A stretch of 29,110 nt of DNA, from positions 1 to 29,110 of the forward strand of contig NZ_JBHRSA010000024.1 in assembly GCF_042643145.1 (NCBI RefSeq), read 5' to 3'. A program made the translations under genes and the position numbers. The notes below the pieces were generated by a model. The model was not told the DNA's origin. It saw nothing but the letters and a program-made list of their open reading frames with translations, and ran no database searches. The DNA comes from Virgibacillus_O xinjiangensis (lineage in GTDB: Bacteria > Bacillota > Bacilli > Bacillales > Amphibacillaceae). Shown here piece after piece: positions 1 through 8,595 of the stretch; positions within the stretch are counted from its first letter, which is position 1, and every line of letters begins with the position of its first letter.

Positions 1-70
1 TTCCATATAATCAATAAGTGGTTGAAAAATTGTAACTAGAATTTACACAACAATGAGGACTTGACTATTA

Positions 71-600
71 TATCCGCAGTAGGCGCCGGATATCGGCGGG
101 AGAGCGATCATATCGGCAGTAGGCCCCGGATATCGGCAGGAGAGCAATCATATCGGCAGTAGGCGCCGGCTATCGGCGGGAGAGCGATTATATCGGCAGT
201 AGGTGCCGGCTATCGGCGGGAGAGCGATTATATCGGCAGTAGGCCCCGGATATCGGCAGGAGAGCAATCATATCGGCAGTACGCGCCGGCTATCGGCGGG
301 AGAGTGGTTATATCGGCAGTAGGCGCAGGATATCGCCAGGAGAGCGATTATATCGGCAGCATGTGCGGGGGATCGCCAGGAGAGCGATTATATCGGCAGT
401 AGGTGCCGGGTATCGGCGGGAGAGCGATCATATCGGCAGTAGGCCCCGGATATCGGCAGGAGAGCAATCATATCGGCAGTACGCGCCGGCTATCGGCGGG
501 AGAGTGGTTATATCGGCAGTAGGCGCAGGATATCGCCAGGAGAGCGATTATATCGGCAGCATGTGCGGGGTATCGGCAGGAGAGACAGCATATCAGCGTC
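71..600. repeat. 40-bp tandem repeat array, 13 full units plus a 10-base partial
   Basis: Thirteen consecutive 40-base units start at 71, 111, 151 and so on to 551, then a degenerate 10-base start at 591. Each unit is built from two related 20-base halves, both starting TATCGGC: one continues AGTAGGCGCCGGA, the other GGGAGAGCGATTA. A higher-order repeat of five units (200 bp) is visible: 230-370 and 430-570 are identical over 141 bases. Units at 111, 231 and 431 are identical. There are no unique spacers, so this is not a CRISPR. The 40-base period is not a multiple of three, and the open frame crossing it resembles no known protein, so I treat it as non-coding. Bases 1-70 before it hold nothing I recognise. 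Confidence 0.95.
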
Positions 601-668
601 ACAAACCTCTACGATCATCCTCTTCAAAAATCCCACCCATATCCCTAAATTCCCAACATGTTTTTTGG

Positions 669-700
669 TATAATAAACTAATCGAATATGATGATGGAGG
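669..700 (+). promoter_or_regulatory. Candidate -10 box and ribosome binding site of pcrB
   Basis: A perfect TATAAT lies at 669-674, 70 bases after the end of the tandem array. No good -35 is seen 16-18 bases upstream. GGAGG at 696-700 sits 9 bases before the TTG at 710 and decides that start. Confidence 0.45.
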
Positions 701-709
701 ATTGCAAAG

Positions 710-1402
710 TTGTATACTACAATGGATGAATGGAAACATATATTCAAACTTGACCCGGCAAAAGAGATATCTGATGAGCATCTGGATATGGTCTGTGAGT
801 CGGGAACGGATGCAGTTATTGTTGGAGGAACGGATAATGTCACATTGGACGGAGTGCTGGATCTGTTGTCGAGGATCAGGCGCAAGCATGTGGTGCCGGT
901 GGTCCTGGAAGTCTCGGAAATGGAGGCACTCTCTCCGGGATTTGATCATTATTTGATACCGATGGTGCTGAATTCCAAGGACAAAAAATGGATGATGGAT
1001 GTGCAGCATCAGGCGATCAAACAGTATATCGATATGATGGAATATAGTGAGATTTTCTTTGAAGGGTACTGTATTTTGAATGAAGATGCCAAGGCATTTA
1101 CACATACGAACAGTTATTTGCCAGATGACAGGGATGTTATCGCCTATGCCTATATGGCAGAAAAGGTGTTCCACTTGCCGATTTTCTATATGGAATATAG
1201 TGGTACATATGGTGACCCGGCATTGGTAGAAAAAGTGAAGAGCCAGCTGAAGGAGACCAAGCTGTTCTACGGCGGGGGCATCGAAAGCAGTGAACAAGCA
1301 GTGGAAATGAAGCAGCATGCAGATGCCGTCATTGTCGGCAATGTCATTTATGAGGATATCAAGAAGGCGCTGAAAACAGTGCGTGCGATAAAAGATGAGT
1401 AA
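710..1402 (+). CDS. pcrB: Heptaprenylglyceryl phosphate synthase PcrB
   Basis: PcrB transfers a heptaprenyl group from heptaprenyl diphosphate to sn-glycerol-1-phosphate, giving an archaeal-type ether lipid precursor in Bacillales. The 230-residue product has the usual family length (about 228). It shows the TIM-barrel phosphate-binding features: CESGTDAVIVGG near residues 28-39, an EYSG motif near 163, FYGGGI near 186-191, and VIVGNVIYED near the C-terminus. The start is a TTG, chosen because GGAGG lies 9 bases upstream and the N-terminus (MYTTMDEWKHIFKL) then matches B. subtilis PcrB. The gene leads an operon with pcrA, ligA and camS; the pcrA start follows after 17 bases. The long tandem repeat lies just upstream. 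Confidence 0.95.
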   Translation: MYTTMDEWKHIFKLDPAKEISDEHLDMVCESGTDAVIVGGTDNVTLDGVLDLLSRIRRKHVVPVVLEVSEMEALSPGFDHYLIPMVLNSKDKKWMMDVQHQAIKQYIDMMEYSEIFFEGYCILNEDAKAFTHTNSYLPDDRDVIAYAYMAEKVFHLPIFYMEYSGTYGDPALVEKVKSQLKETKLFYGGGIESSEQAVEMKQHADAVIVGNVIYEDIKKALKTVRAIKDE

Positions 1403-1419
1403 TACAAGGCGGTGTGAAA

Positions 1420-3639
1420 ATGAGTCAAACGATGGGTGACTTAGTAAACAGTTTGAATAAGGAACAACAGGAAGCGGTAAAACATACGGAAGGGCCGCTT
1501 TTGATCATGGCAGGTGCGGGGAGTGGAAAGACACGGGTGCTGACCCACCGGATTGCGTATCTGCTTGCTGAAAAAGATGTGGCAGCCCACAATATACTGG
1601 CCATCACGTTCACGAATAAAGCTGCCCGTGAAATGAAGGAACGTGTGCGCAGGCTGGTCGGCCCAGAAAGCATGAAGATGTGGGTTTCTACGTTCCACTC
1701 CATGTGTGTCCGGATTTTGAGAAGGGATATCGACCGGATCGGGTACAGCAGTAATTTCAGCATACTGGACAGTGGGGATCAGTTGTCCGTCATCAAGCAG
1801 ATTCTTAAGGACTTGAACATCGATCCGAAGAAATTCGACCCACGCTCGATGCTAGGTCAGATCAGTTCTGCGAAGAACGAATTGGTCACGCCGGAAGAGT
1901 TCAGCAAGAATGCCGGCAACTTCTATGACAGGCAGGTTGCCCAGGTGTATGAATCCTACCAAAAACGCCTGCAGAAGAATCAGTCGCTTGATTTCGACGA
2001 TTTGATCATGCAGACCATCCACCTGTTCCAACGGGTGCCAGAAGTGCTGGAATATTACCAGCGGCGCTTCCAGTACATCCATGTGGACGAGTACCAGGAT
2101 ACGAACCATGCCCAGTATTCCCTTGTGAAGCAGCTGGCAAGACGTTATCAAAACCTTTGTGTTGTCGGAGATTCCGATCAGTCGATCTATCGCTGGCGCG
2201 GAGCAGATATCACCAATATCCTTTCCTTTGAAAATGATTATCCGACAGCACGCACGGTTTTCCTGGAACAGAACTACCGATCGACCAAATCTATTTTGCA
2301 GGCAGCGAATCAGGTGATTGCGAATAACCCAGGAAGGAAGCCTAAAAACCTGTGGACGGAAAATCCAGCTGGTAAGAATATCCATTATTATCAAGGGGCA
2401 ACCGAGCAGGAGGAAGCACTGTTCGTTACCGATAAGATCCAGGAGCTCACAAGAAAGGAAGGCCATTCCGCCAATGATATCGCGATTCTCTACCGGACGA
2501 ACGCCCAGTCCCGTGCGATGGAGGATACGTTGATGAAATCCAATATCTCCTATCAGATGGTCGGGGGCACGAAATTCTACGACAGGAAAGAGATCAAGGA
2601 TATGATCGCCTATCTTCGTCTGATCACTAATCCGGATGATGACCTGAGTTTCGAGCGTGTCGTCAATGTGCCGAAACGCGGAATCGGTAAGACATCCATC
2701 GACCGGCTGCGGGCCTATGCGGCGGAGCATGATATCTCCTTCAATCAGGCCGTGAAAGAGGTCGATTTTACGGGAGTATCCAAAAAAGCGGCCAATGCAC
2801 TGGCAGGCTTCGGCAATCTGATTGACACACTGAGCAAGCAGCAGGAATTCCTGACTGCAACCGATATGGTGGAAGCAGTGCTTGAACGGACAGGGTATGT
2901 AGAAATGCTGAAGAGCGAGCGGACGATTGAAGCACAGAGCCGTCTCGAGAACTTGGAAGAGTTCATGACGGTAACGAAGGATTTCGAGGAAACGGCGGAA
3001 GATAAGACATTGATTGCCTTCTTGACCGATCTTGCCCTTGTTGCCGACATCGATAATATGGATGAAGAGGAAGAGGATCAGGAGCCGAAAATCACCTTGA
3101 TGACTCTACATGCGGCCAAGGGACTCGAATTCCCGGTCGTCTTCCTGATCGGATTGGAAGAAAATGTCTTCCCGCACAGCAGATCCATGTTCGATGAAGA
3201 AGAAATGCAGGAAGAGCGCCGTCTCGCCTATGTAGGCATTACCCGGGCGGAACAGGAGCTCTACCTTACCCATGCAAAAATGCGCACCCTATACGGGCGC
3301 ACCAATATGAATCCTGTCAGCCGCTTTATCAATGAAATTCCGGATGAGCTGGTGGATGGAATGGAACAAGCGAAACAGCAGATGTTCGGCGGCATGGCCA
3401 AGCCGAAAAAAGACTGGCCGGCACCGGCTAAGCGTAAAGCTGAAAAAATCCAGAAGACGACTGGGGCTGAAAGCCAAACATGGGCACCAGGCGATAAAGC
3501 CAGCCATAAAAAATGGGGAACCGGCACCGTGGTGAAAGTACAGGGAGAAGGAGAAGCGATGGAATTGGATATCGCCTTCCCAGCGCCTGTCGGTGTCAAA
3601 CGTGTACTTGCCAAATTCGCCCCGATCACGAAAGAGTAG
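1420..3639 (+). CDS. pcrA: ATP-dependent DNA helicase PcrA (UvrD/Rep family)
   Basis: PcrA is a superfamily 1A 3'-5' helicase for repair, rolling-circle replication and removal of RecA filaments. Visible motifs in order: Walker A AGAGSGKT (about residues 31-38), motif Ia AITFTNKAAREM, motif II VDEYQDTN, motif III GDSDQSIYRWRGAD, motif IV QNYRST, motif V TLHAAKGLEFP and motif VI EERRLAYVGITRAE. The C-terminus (KKWGTGTVV, then DIAFPAPVGVKR) is the Tudor-like domain that binds RNA polymerase in PcrA. Length is 739 residues, equal to the B. subtilis protein. I chose ATG 1420 over the in-frame GTG 1414 because AAGGCGG (1406-1412) is correctly spaced only for 1420. Confidence 0.97.
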   Translation: MSQTMGDLVNSLNKEQQEAVKHTEGPLLIMAGAGSGKTRVLTHRIAYLLAEKDVAAHNILAITFTNKAAREMKERVRRLVGPESMKMWVSTFHSMCVRILRRDIDRIGYSSNFSILDSGDQLSVIKQILKDLNIDPKKFDPRSMLGQISSAKNELVTPEEFSKNAGNFYDRQVAQVYESYQKRLQKNQSLDFDDLIMQTIHLFQRVPEVLEYYQRRFQYIHVDEYQDTNHAQYSLVKQLARRYQNLCVVGDSDQSIYRWRGADITNILSFENDYPTARTVFLEQNYRSTKSILQAANQVIANNPGRKPKNLWTENPAGKNIHYYQGATEQEEALFVTDKIQELTRKEGHSANDIAILYRTNAQSRAMEDTLMKSNISYQMVGGTKFYDRKEIKDMIAYLRLITNPDDDLSFERVVNVPKRGIGKTSIDRLRAYAAEHDISFNQAVKEVDFTGVSKKAANALAGFGNLIDTLSKQQEFLTATDMVEAVLERTGYVEMLKSERTIEAQSRLENLEEFMTVTKDFEETAEDKTLIAFLTDLALVADIDNMDEEEEDQEPKITLMTLHAAKGLEFPVVFLIGLEENVFPHSRSMFDEEEMQEERRLAYVGITRAEQELYLTHAKMRTLYGRTNMNPVSRFINEIPDELVDGMEQAKQQMFGGMAKPKKDWPAPAKRKAEKIQKTTGAESQTWAPGDKASHKKWGTGTVVKVQGEGEAMELDIAFPAPVGVKRVLAKFAPITKE

Positions 3640-3657
3640 AACAGGAGGTGCTTGGCT

Positions 3658-5661
3658 GTGGAGCGCGAGCAGGCACAAGAACAAATCAATGCTTTAAGAG
3701 AACTGCTGAACCAATATGGCTATGAGTACTATGTTCTCGATAAACCGAGCGTACCGGATGCAGAGTATGATCAGAAAATGCAGGAGCTGCTGAAGCTGGA
3801 AGGCGAATTCCCGGAGCTGATTACTTCGGACTCACCGACCCAGAGAGTCGGCGGAGAGCCGCTCGATGCGTTTGAGAAAGTGCAACATGACAACCCGATG
3901 TTGAGTCTTGGCAATGCGTTCAATGAACAGGATTTGCGGGACTTTGCAAGAAGGGCGACAGAGGGCACAGATGAACCGGTTTCCTTCGTCTGCGAGTTGA
4001 AGATTGACGGGCTTGCCGTGTCCCTCACCTACGAAAACGGAAGATTTGTCCGCGGGGCGACACGTGGTGATGGAACGACAGGCGAAGATATTACCAGTAA
4101 TCTCCGAACAATTCGCAGCATGCCGTTGACGATCAAGGAAACAGAAAAGCTGGAGGTCCGCGGAGAAGCGTTTATGCCGCATAAATCCTTCCTTTCCCTG
4201 AATCAGGCGAGGGAAGAGCGCGGGGAAGAGCCCTTTGCCAATCCGAGGAATGCTGCAGCTGGATCTTTGAGACAGCTGGATCCCAAGATAGCAGCTAGAC
4301 GTAATCTGGATATTTTCCTCTATGGTGTAGGAGAGTGGGAGAACAGTGAAATCAACTCCCATAGCGAGCGTCTGAAAAAACTGGAGAAGCTTGGATTCAA
4401 GACGAACCCGGAGTGGAAGCGATGCGATACCATGGAAGAGGTTATGGAGTACGTCGAATACTGGACCAATGAACGTCCGAACCTCAACTATGAGATCGAT
4501 GGGATTGTCATCAAGGTGGATAATTTGGACCAGCAAGAGGAGCTTGGCTATACGGCGAAAAGCCCACGCTGGGCCATTGCCTATAAATTCCCGGCGGAGG
4601 AAGTTGTCACCGAACTGACAGATATCGAACTGAGTGTGGGGCGGACAGGCGTCATCACCCCGACAGCCATACTGAATCCGGTAAAGGTCGCCGGAACGAC
4701 CGTTCAGCGTGCGTCCCTTCATAATGAGGATCTGATCCGGGAGAAAGACATCCGGATCGGTGATACAGTAGTCGTCAAAAAAGCCGGAGACATCATTCCG
4801 GAAGTGGTTCGTGTATTGGAAGACAAACGAAACGGTGATGAAGAAGAATACCATATGCCGGATACTTGTCCTGACTGTGGCAGTGAGCTCGTACGTCTGG
4901 AGGAAGAAGTGGCGCTCAGGTGTATCAATCCCAACTGTCCGGCCCAGCTGAAAGAAGGGCTGATCCATTTTGTTTCTCGTAATGCGATGAATATTGACGG
5001 ATTGGGAGAAAAAGTGATCATCCAATTGTTCCGTGAAAACCTTGTCCATACTATTGCCGATCTCTACCGTTTGGAAAAAGAGCAGCTGCTGAATCTCGAA
5101 CGAATGGGAGAAAAGTCAGCGGATAACCTGTTAAAGGCGATCAACGTTTCCAAAGACAACTCCCTGGAAAAGCTTCTCTTCGGCCTTGGCATCCGGTTCA
5201 TCGGTTCCAAAGCCGCGAAAACGATCGCTGCCGAATTCGAGACCATGGAGAAATTGCAGCAAGCTTCCTATGAGGAACTGGTAGCTGTTAACGAAATCGG
5301 TGATAAAATGGCCGACTCGATTGTCCAATACTTTTCTGAAGAGAAAGTAACCTCCCTTCTGGATGAACTTCGCGAACTCGGTGTCAATATGGAATATAAA
5401 GGACCACGAAGAGAAGAAGTGGCTGAAGACAGTTTCTTTTCCGGCAAGACCGTGGTACTTACAGGTAAGATGGAGACCTTCAGCCGGAAGGAAGCGAAGC
5501 AGGCAATCGAGGCATTGGGAGGATCTGTCACCGGCAGTGTCAGCAAAAAGACCGATCTTCTGATTGCTGGTGAAGATGCCGGTTCCAAATATGATAAAGC
5601 TAGTGAATTGGGTGTGACGATTTGGAACGAAGAGCAGTTAAAAGAAGCGTTGGAAGCGTGA
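3658..5661 (+). CDS. ligA: NAD-dependent DNA ligase LigA
   Basis: LigA seals nicks using NAD and is the essential replicative ligase. The domains are in the expected order: Ia domain with YEYYVLD and PDAEYD, adenylation domain with the lysine of CELKIDG (K115), RGDGTTGEDIT, OB fold (SVGRTGVITPTAIL), a four-cysteine zinc finger (CPDCGS, then CINPNC), helix-hairpin-helix region, and a C-terminal BRCT domain starting at FFSGKTVVLTGK. The length of 667 residues is normal. AGGAGG at 3643-3648 lies 9 bases before GTG 3658 but only 3 before the in-frame TTG 3652, so GTG is preferred. The gene follows pcrA by 18 bases in the same operon. Confidence 0.97.
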   Translation: MEREQAQEQINALRELLNQYGYEYYVLDKPSVPDAEYDQKMQELLKLEGEFPELITSDSPTQRVGGEPLDAFEKVQHDNPMLSLGNAFNEQDLRDFARRATEGTDEPVSFVCELKIDGLAVSLTYENGRFVRGATRGDGTTGEDITSNLRTIRSMPLTIKETEKLEVRGEAFMPHKSFLSLNQAREERGEEPFANPRNAAAGSLRQLDPKIAARRNLDIFLYGVGEWENSEINSHSERLKKLEKLGFKTNPEWKRCDTMEEVMEYVEYWTNERPNLNYEIDGIVIKVDNLDQQEELGYTAKSPRWAIAYKFPAEEVVTELTDIELSVGRTGVITPTAILNPVKVAGTTVQRASLHNEDLIREKDIRIGDTVVVKKAGDIIPEVVRVLEDKRNGDEEEYHMPDTCPDCGSELVRLEEEVALRCINPNCPAQLKEGLIHFVSRNAMNIDGLGEKVIIQLFRENLVHTIADLYRLEKEQLLNLERMGEKSADNLLKAINVSKDNSLEKLLFGLGIRFIGSKAAKTIAAEFETMEKLQQASYEELVAVNEIGDKMADSIVQYFSEEKVTSLLDELRELGVNMEYKGPRREEVAEDSFFSGKTVVLTGKMETFSRKEAKQAIEALGGSVTGSVSKKTDLLIAGEDAGSKYDKASELGVTIWNEEQLKEALEA

Positions 5662-5677
5662 GGAGGGCATCTGGCAT

Positions 5678-6784
5678 ATGAAGAGATATAACGCCTGGCT
5701 GATGATCATCCTGCTATTCCTTGCCGCCTGTGCACCGAATAACAATGAGGAGGAAGTCGTCCAGGAAGAGGATTCCGGAGAGGAGACATCCATCGTACCC
5801 AGTGCCCAGCTGGAGGATGAGAATTATCGCATGATCCTCCCTTATAAAACCAGTGCAGCCAGGGGAGTCATCAATAATCAGGTTGCAAATCGTGTGGACA
5901 TCGACGAATTTGAGCAAGGGTTAAGAAGGCACTCCAAGGAGGTCTATGACCCTGACCGATACTTTTTCCAAGAAGGCCAGTATATTACCGAATCCATGGT
6001 ATTGGAGTGGATTGATGCATTGAACCCTCAAGTGGAAGAAGGGGCAGGTGAAGAGATACATCGGGAAAACCCCCGCTATCTCTCCCATATCCTGGAACAG
6101 AACTTCCTTGTGCAAGGGGAGGATAATACAGTCAGTCTGGAAGGTATTTCCATCGGTCTAGCCATGAAATCCGTCTACCGTTTTCAGGAGGAGATTGGCG
6201 GTCCCTCCTATTACGAGGACATTTCTGAAGAGGAAATGATGGAAAAGGCAGACGAGATAGCCCAGGAAGTACTGGAGCGTGTAAGAGAGATAGAAGGGTT
6301 GGAAAATGTCCCAGTGATGTTCGCGATCTACCGGGAAGAAGAACAGAGTTCCCCGGTGCCCGGAAATTTCGTAGCAACCACCAATGTAGCGGGAGACAGC
6401 AGTTCCATCGGCAACTGGCAGGATGTAAATGAAGAATATATTCTTTTCCCGTCAGATGAAGGGTCAGATAAGTATTATGAGGATCAGGAACTGGTGACAA
6501 GTTTCGGAAATGAAATAGCAGAGTTCTTTCCGAACTATGTCGGTGTCATTGGAGAAGGATTCTATATAAATGAAGAGTTGCAAAAGCTTACCATCGAGAT
6601 ACCCCTTGATTTCTATGGCAAGGCGGAAGTGATCGGCTTCAGCCAGTATGTTTACGGGTTGGTACAGGACATGTTCCCAGATTATTACGACCTGGAAATC
6701 AAAGTGGAGTCGAGTACCAAGATGGAAAGCCTCATATACCGCGAGGCAGGAGAGGAAGAGCCGACTGTGCATGTTTTCCACTAA
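5678..6784 (+). CDS. camS: CamS/YerH family sex-pheromone lipoprotein
   Basis: This is a 368-residue lipoprotein of the CamS family, which in Staphylococcus carries a pheromone-like peptide in its signal sequence. The N-terminus is a short lysine/arginine start, a hydrophobic stretch and the lipobox LAAC, with the lipid-modified cysteine at residue 18, followed by a very acidic linker. The rest is the soluble CamS domain (YKTSAARGVINNQ, then RRHSKEVYDP near residues 83-92). The SD AGGAGGG (5661-5667) overlaps the ligA stop and is 10 bases from the ATG, so translation is likely coupled. Position after ligA matches yerH in B. subtilis. The cellular role outside enterococcal conjugation is not established. 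Confidence 0.9.
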   Translation: MKRYNAWLMIILLFLAACAPNNNEEEVVQEEDSGEETSIVPSAQLEDENYRMILPYKTSAARGVINNQVANRVDIDEFEQGLRRHSKEVYDPDRYFFQEGQYITESMVLEWIDALNPQVEEGAGEEIHRENPRYLSHILEQNFLVQGEDNTVSLEGISIGLAMKSVYRFQEEIGGPSYYEDISEEEMMEKADEIAQEVLERVREIEGLENVPVMFAIYREEEQSSPVPGNFVATTNVAGDSSSIGNWQDVNEEYILFPSDEGSDKYYEDQELVTSFGNEIAEFFPNYVGVIGEGFYINEELQKLTIEIPLDFYGKAEVIGFSQYVYGLVQDMFPDYYDLEIKVESSTKMESLIYREAGEEEPTVHVFH

Positions 6785-6872
6785 ATGGAAAACAGTCATA
6801 CAGAGGTCCTACCCTAAAGTGGGCTTCCATTACGAATGAACAATTCTCCTGCGTCAATAGTCATATATTTGG

Positions 6873-6921
6873 AAATCAGCTCGTTTCGAGGAAAACCCTT
6901 CGAATCAGGGCTGATTTTCTT
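6873..6921 (+). terminator. Nested hairpin after camS, likely operon terminator
   Basis: AAATCAGC (6873-6880) pairs with GCTGATTT (6910-6917). Inside it TTCGAGG (6885-6891) pairs with CCTTCGAA (6897-6904) with one bulge. A short T-rich tail follows. The tail is weak, so termination strength is uncertain. Confidence 0.55.
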
Positions 6922-7014
6922 ATGTGAGGAAAATCGAGAATAAATTCACCTCATTTTAGACTGTTAATCACCTATTTTGCTATTAATTTTCCCAATATGA
7001 ATTATCAGAATCTA

Positions 7015-7023
7015 TGCTATAAT
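7015..7023 (+). promoter_or_regulatory. Extended -10 promoter of the HTH-TPR regulator
   Basis: TGCTATAAT is a TG-N-TATAAT extended -10 element, which explains the lack of a recognisable -35. Transcription would start near 7030, downstream of the in-frame ATG at 6997. This supports the TTG at 7072 as the real start of the regulator. Confidence 0.6.
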
Positions 7024-7071
7024 ATAAATATACCAAGCAAAGAAATCAAAGTTGATGTTAGGGTGGGCACA

Positions 7072-8340
7072 TTGATAGATATAGGTTCCTTTATCAAACT
7101 GCAGCGGACGAAGAAAGATATGACACAAGGTGAATTGGCTAAAGGAATTGTTTCATTATCCTATTTATCTAAAATCGAAAACAAGAAAACAGAGGCCAGC
7201 CCTGAAATCATTCAAATGCTCTGTACTAGGCTCGGTGTCCAGTTGAATAATGATCTGGATATGACCATACGGGAGAAATGCCAAGAATGGTACAGCATGC
7301 TGTTCGAATCAACGGACAAAAAGAAGATCATCGCTACATACCAGGAAATCCAGGAATTGATGGACAGCAACCTGTCTGAAAACCTGCTGATGTTTGAAAT
7401 CCATAAAATCAGGTATCATCTGGTGTTAGGTGAGCATGATAAAGCGCTGGATAAGATCAATGAACTGAATGAACTGGCGGACTCCTTCGATCATACCCAG
7501 CAGTATTACTGGTATAAGTTCAGGGGGAACTACAATTCCACCATTGGAGAGTTCAACCAGGCTATCAAACTTTATAAGCTTGCCGAAGAGAAGATCAACA
7601 AGGTGGATATGGAAGAAGCAGAGGCGGCAGACCTGCATTACATTCTCGCGGTTACCCACAGCAAGCTCCGCAATACACTCGAAGTCATCGATTTTGCGGA
7701 GAAGGCACTGGAAGTATACATGAAGGAGTATAATTTCAGAAGATGTGCCCAATGCCATATTGTGCTTGGTATCTCCTACAGACGAATCAAAATGTATGAG
7801 AAGGCGATCAAGAATTATAATCTGGCGAAACATCTGGGGCAACTCAACAAAGACAATACTGTCATCCAATTGACAAACCTCAATCTTGGCTATCTGCATT
7901 CTGCTATTAATGAAACCAACCAAGCAATTGAGTACTTTTTGGAGGTCGCAGATGATGAGCAGGTGGCGAATAGTGAAAGATTAGGTGCTATCACAGCATT
8001 GATAAAAGAATATTATTACCTGAAAAAATACGAAAAAACCGAAGAAATGATCAGTAAAGCTGAGGCAATTCTATCGGATACAGAAACAGGTGTTTATTAT
8101 AAACTGTTTGAATACACGATAAAAACCTATACTTACGCCATCAATGAAGAACATGAGAAATTCACTTCATTAGTAACAGAGGAATTCATACCTTATCTGA
8201 AGGATAATAACGATCACGCTAATCTGGTCGTGTATTCCAAGATGCTTGCCGAGCATTTTGAGTGCATCGGCAAATATAAATCCTCTGTAAAATACTATAA
8301 ACTCGCAAATGAAACGTATGAAGAATTAATCAACCTATAA
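7072..8340 (+). CDS. XRE-HTH and TPR regulator, RRNPP type (NprR/PlcR-like), putative peptide receptor
   Basis: The 422-residue product has an N-terminal XRE helix-turn-helix (residues about 5-58, with MTQGELAKGI and SLSYLSKIEN) followed by a long all-helical region of tetratricopeptide-like repeats up to the C-terminus (for example YILAVTHSKLRN, CHIVLGISYRR, LNLGYLHSAINET). This is the architecture of RRNPP receptors; NprR of the B. cereus group has almost the same length, PlcR is shorter. In that family the TPR domain binds a re-imported peptide and changes DNA binding. The TTG start is supported by AGGGTGG five bases upstream and by the promoter at 7015-7023; an upstream ATG at 6997 would lie before the transcript start. 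A secreted-type peptide gene follows after 14 bases. The family assignment is from architecture and remembered resemblance, not a search; the target genes are unknown. Confidence 0.82.
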   Translation: MIDIGSFIKLQRTKKDMTQGELAKGIVSLSYLSKIENKKTEASPEIIQMLCTRLGVQLNNDLDMTIREKCQEWYSMLFESTDKKKIIATYQEIQELMDSNLSENLLMFEIHKIRYHLVLGEHDKALDKINELNELADSFDHTQQYYWYKFRGNYNSTIGEFNQAIKLYKLAEEKINKVDMEEAEAADLHYILAVTHSKLRNTLEVIDFAEKALEVYMKEYNFRRCAQCHIVLGISYRRIKMYEKAIKNYNLAKHLGQLNKDNTVIQLTNLNLGYLHSAINETNQAIEYFLEVADDEQVANSERLGAITALIKEYYYLKKYEKTEEMISKAEAILSDTETGVYYKLFEYTIKTYTYAINEEHEKFTSLVTEEFIPYLKDNNDHANLVVYSKMLAEHFECIGKYKSSVKYYKLANETYEELINL

Positions 8341-8354
8341 AGGAGGGGAGAAGC

Positions 8355-8498
8355 ATGAAAAAGATTATTGCATCATTAGCATTGGGAGGCATCCTTGCAG
8401 CCGGCTTTCTGTTTGCGACAGATAACCAGCCAACGGATGTAGCGATGGAAATGGAACCGACCATTTTCTCTGTGGAAAAACCTAAATCATTCTATTAA
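8355..8498 (+). CDS. Putative secreted signalling pro-peptide (Phr/NprX/PapR-like)
   Basis: A 47-residue ORF starts with ATG 6 bases after a very strong SD (AGGAGGGG, 8341-8348) placed directly behind the regulator stop codon. The product has a two-lysine start, a hydrophobic stretch (residues about 4-21) typical of a Sec signal, a polar acidic middle and the C-terminus FSVEKPKSFY. This is the size and layout of NprX (about 43 residues) and PapR (about 48), whose mature signals are cut from the C-terminus. By analogy, EKPKSFY or a nearby fragment could be the signal bound by the upstream TPR regulator. The final FY recalls PapR and the KP recalls NprX, but these short matches prove nothing. 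A strong terminator follows, making a two-gene cassette. Confidence 0.75.
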   Translation: MKKIIASLALGGILAAGFLFATDNQPTDVAMEMEPTIFSVEKPKSFY

Positions 8499-8557
8499 TA
8501 TTCTTTGTTACTCAGGAACACACTGTTATTACCCCCGATAAACATAAGATGGATGTT

Positions 8558-8595
8558 CCCGGTATGGTGTGGAAACCGTACCGGGTCTTCTTTTT
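8558..8595 (+). terminator. Rho-independent terminator of the regulator-peptide cassette
   Basis: CCCGGTATGGT (8558-8568) pairs with ACCGTACCGGG (8575-8585) over 11 positions with one T-G wobble and a 6-base loop. It is followed by TCTTCTTTTT. Confidence 0.92.

Noticed and set aside
71..600. Possible CRISPR array
   Set aside because: The units are contiguous with no unique spacers, and no cas genes are present.
363..956. 197-residue open frame running out of the tandem array into pcrB
   Set aside because: It is a by-product of the 40-bp repeat and overlaps pcrB in another frame; it has no SD and no protein-like features.
3832..5049. 405-residue minus-strand open frame across ligA
   Set aside because: It lies wholly antisense to ligA, a clear gene, and is explained by that gene's codon bias.
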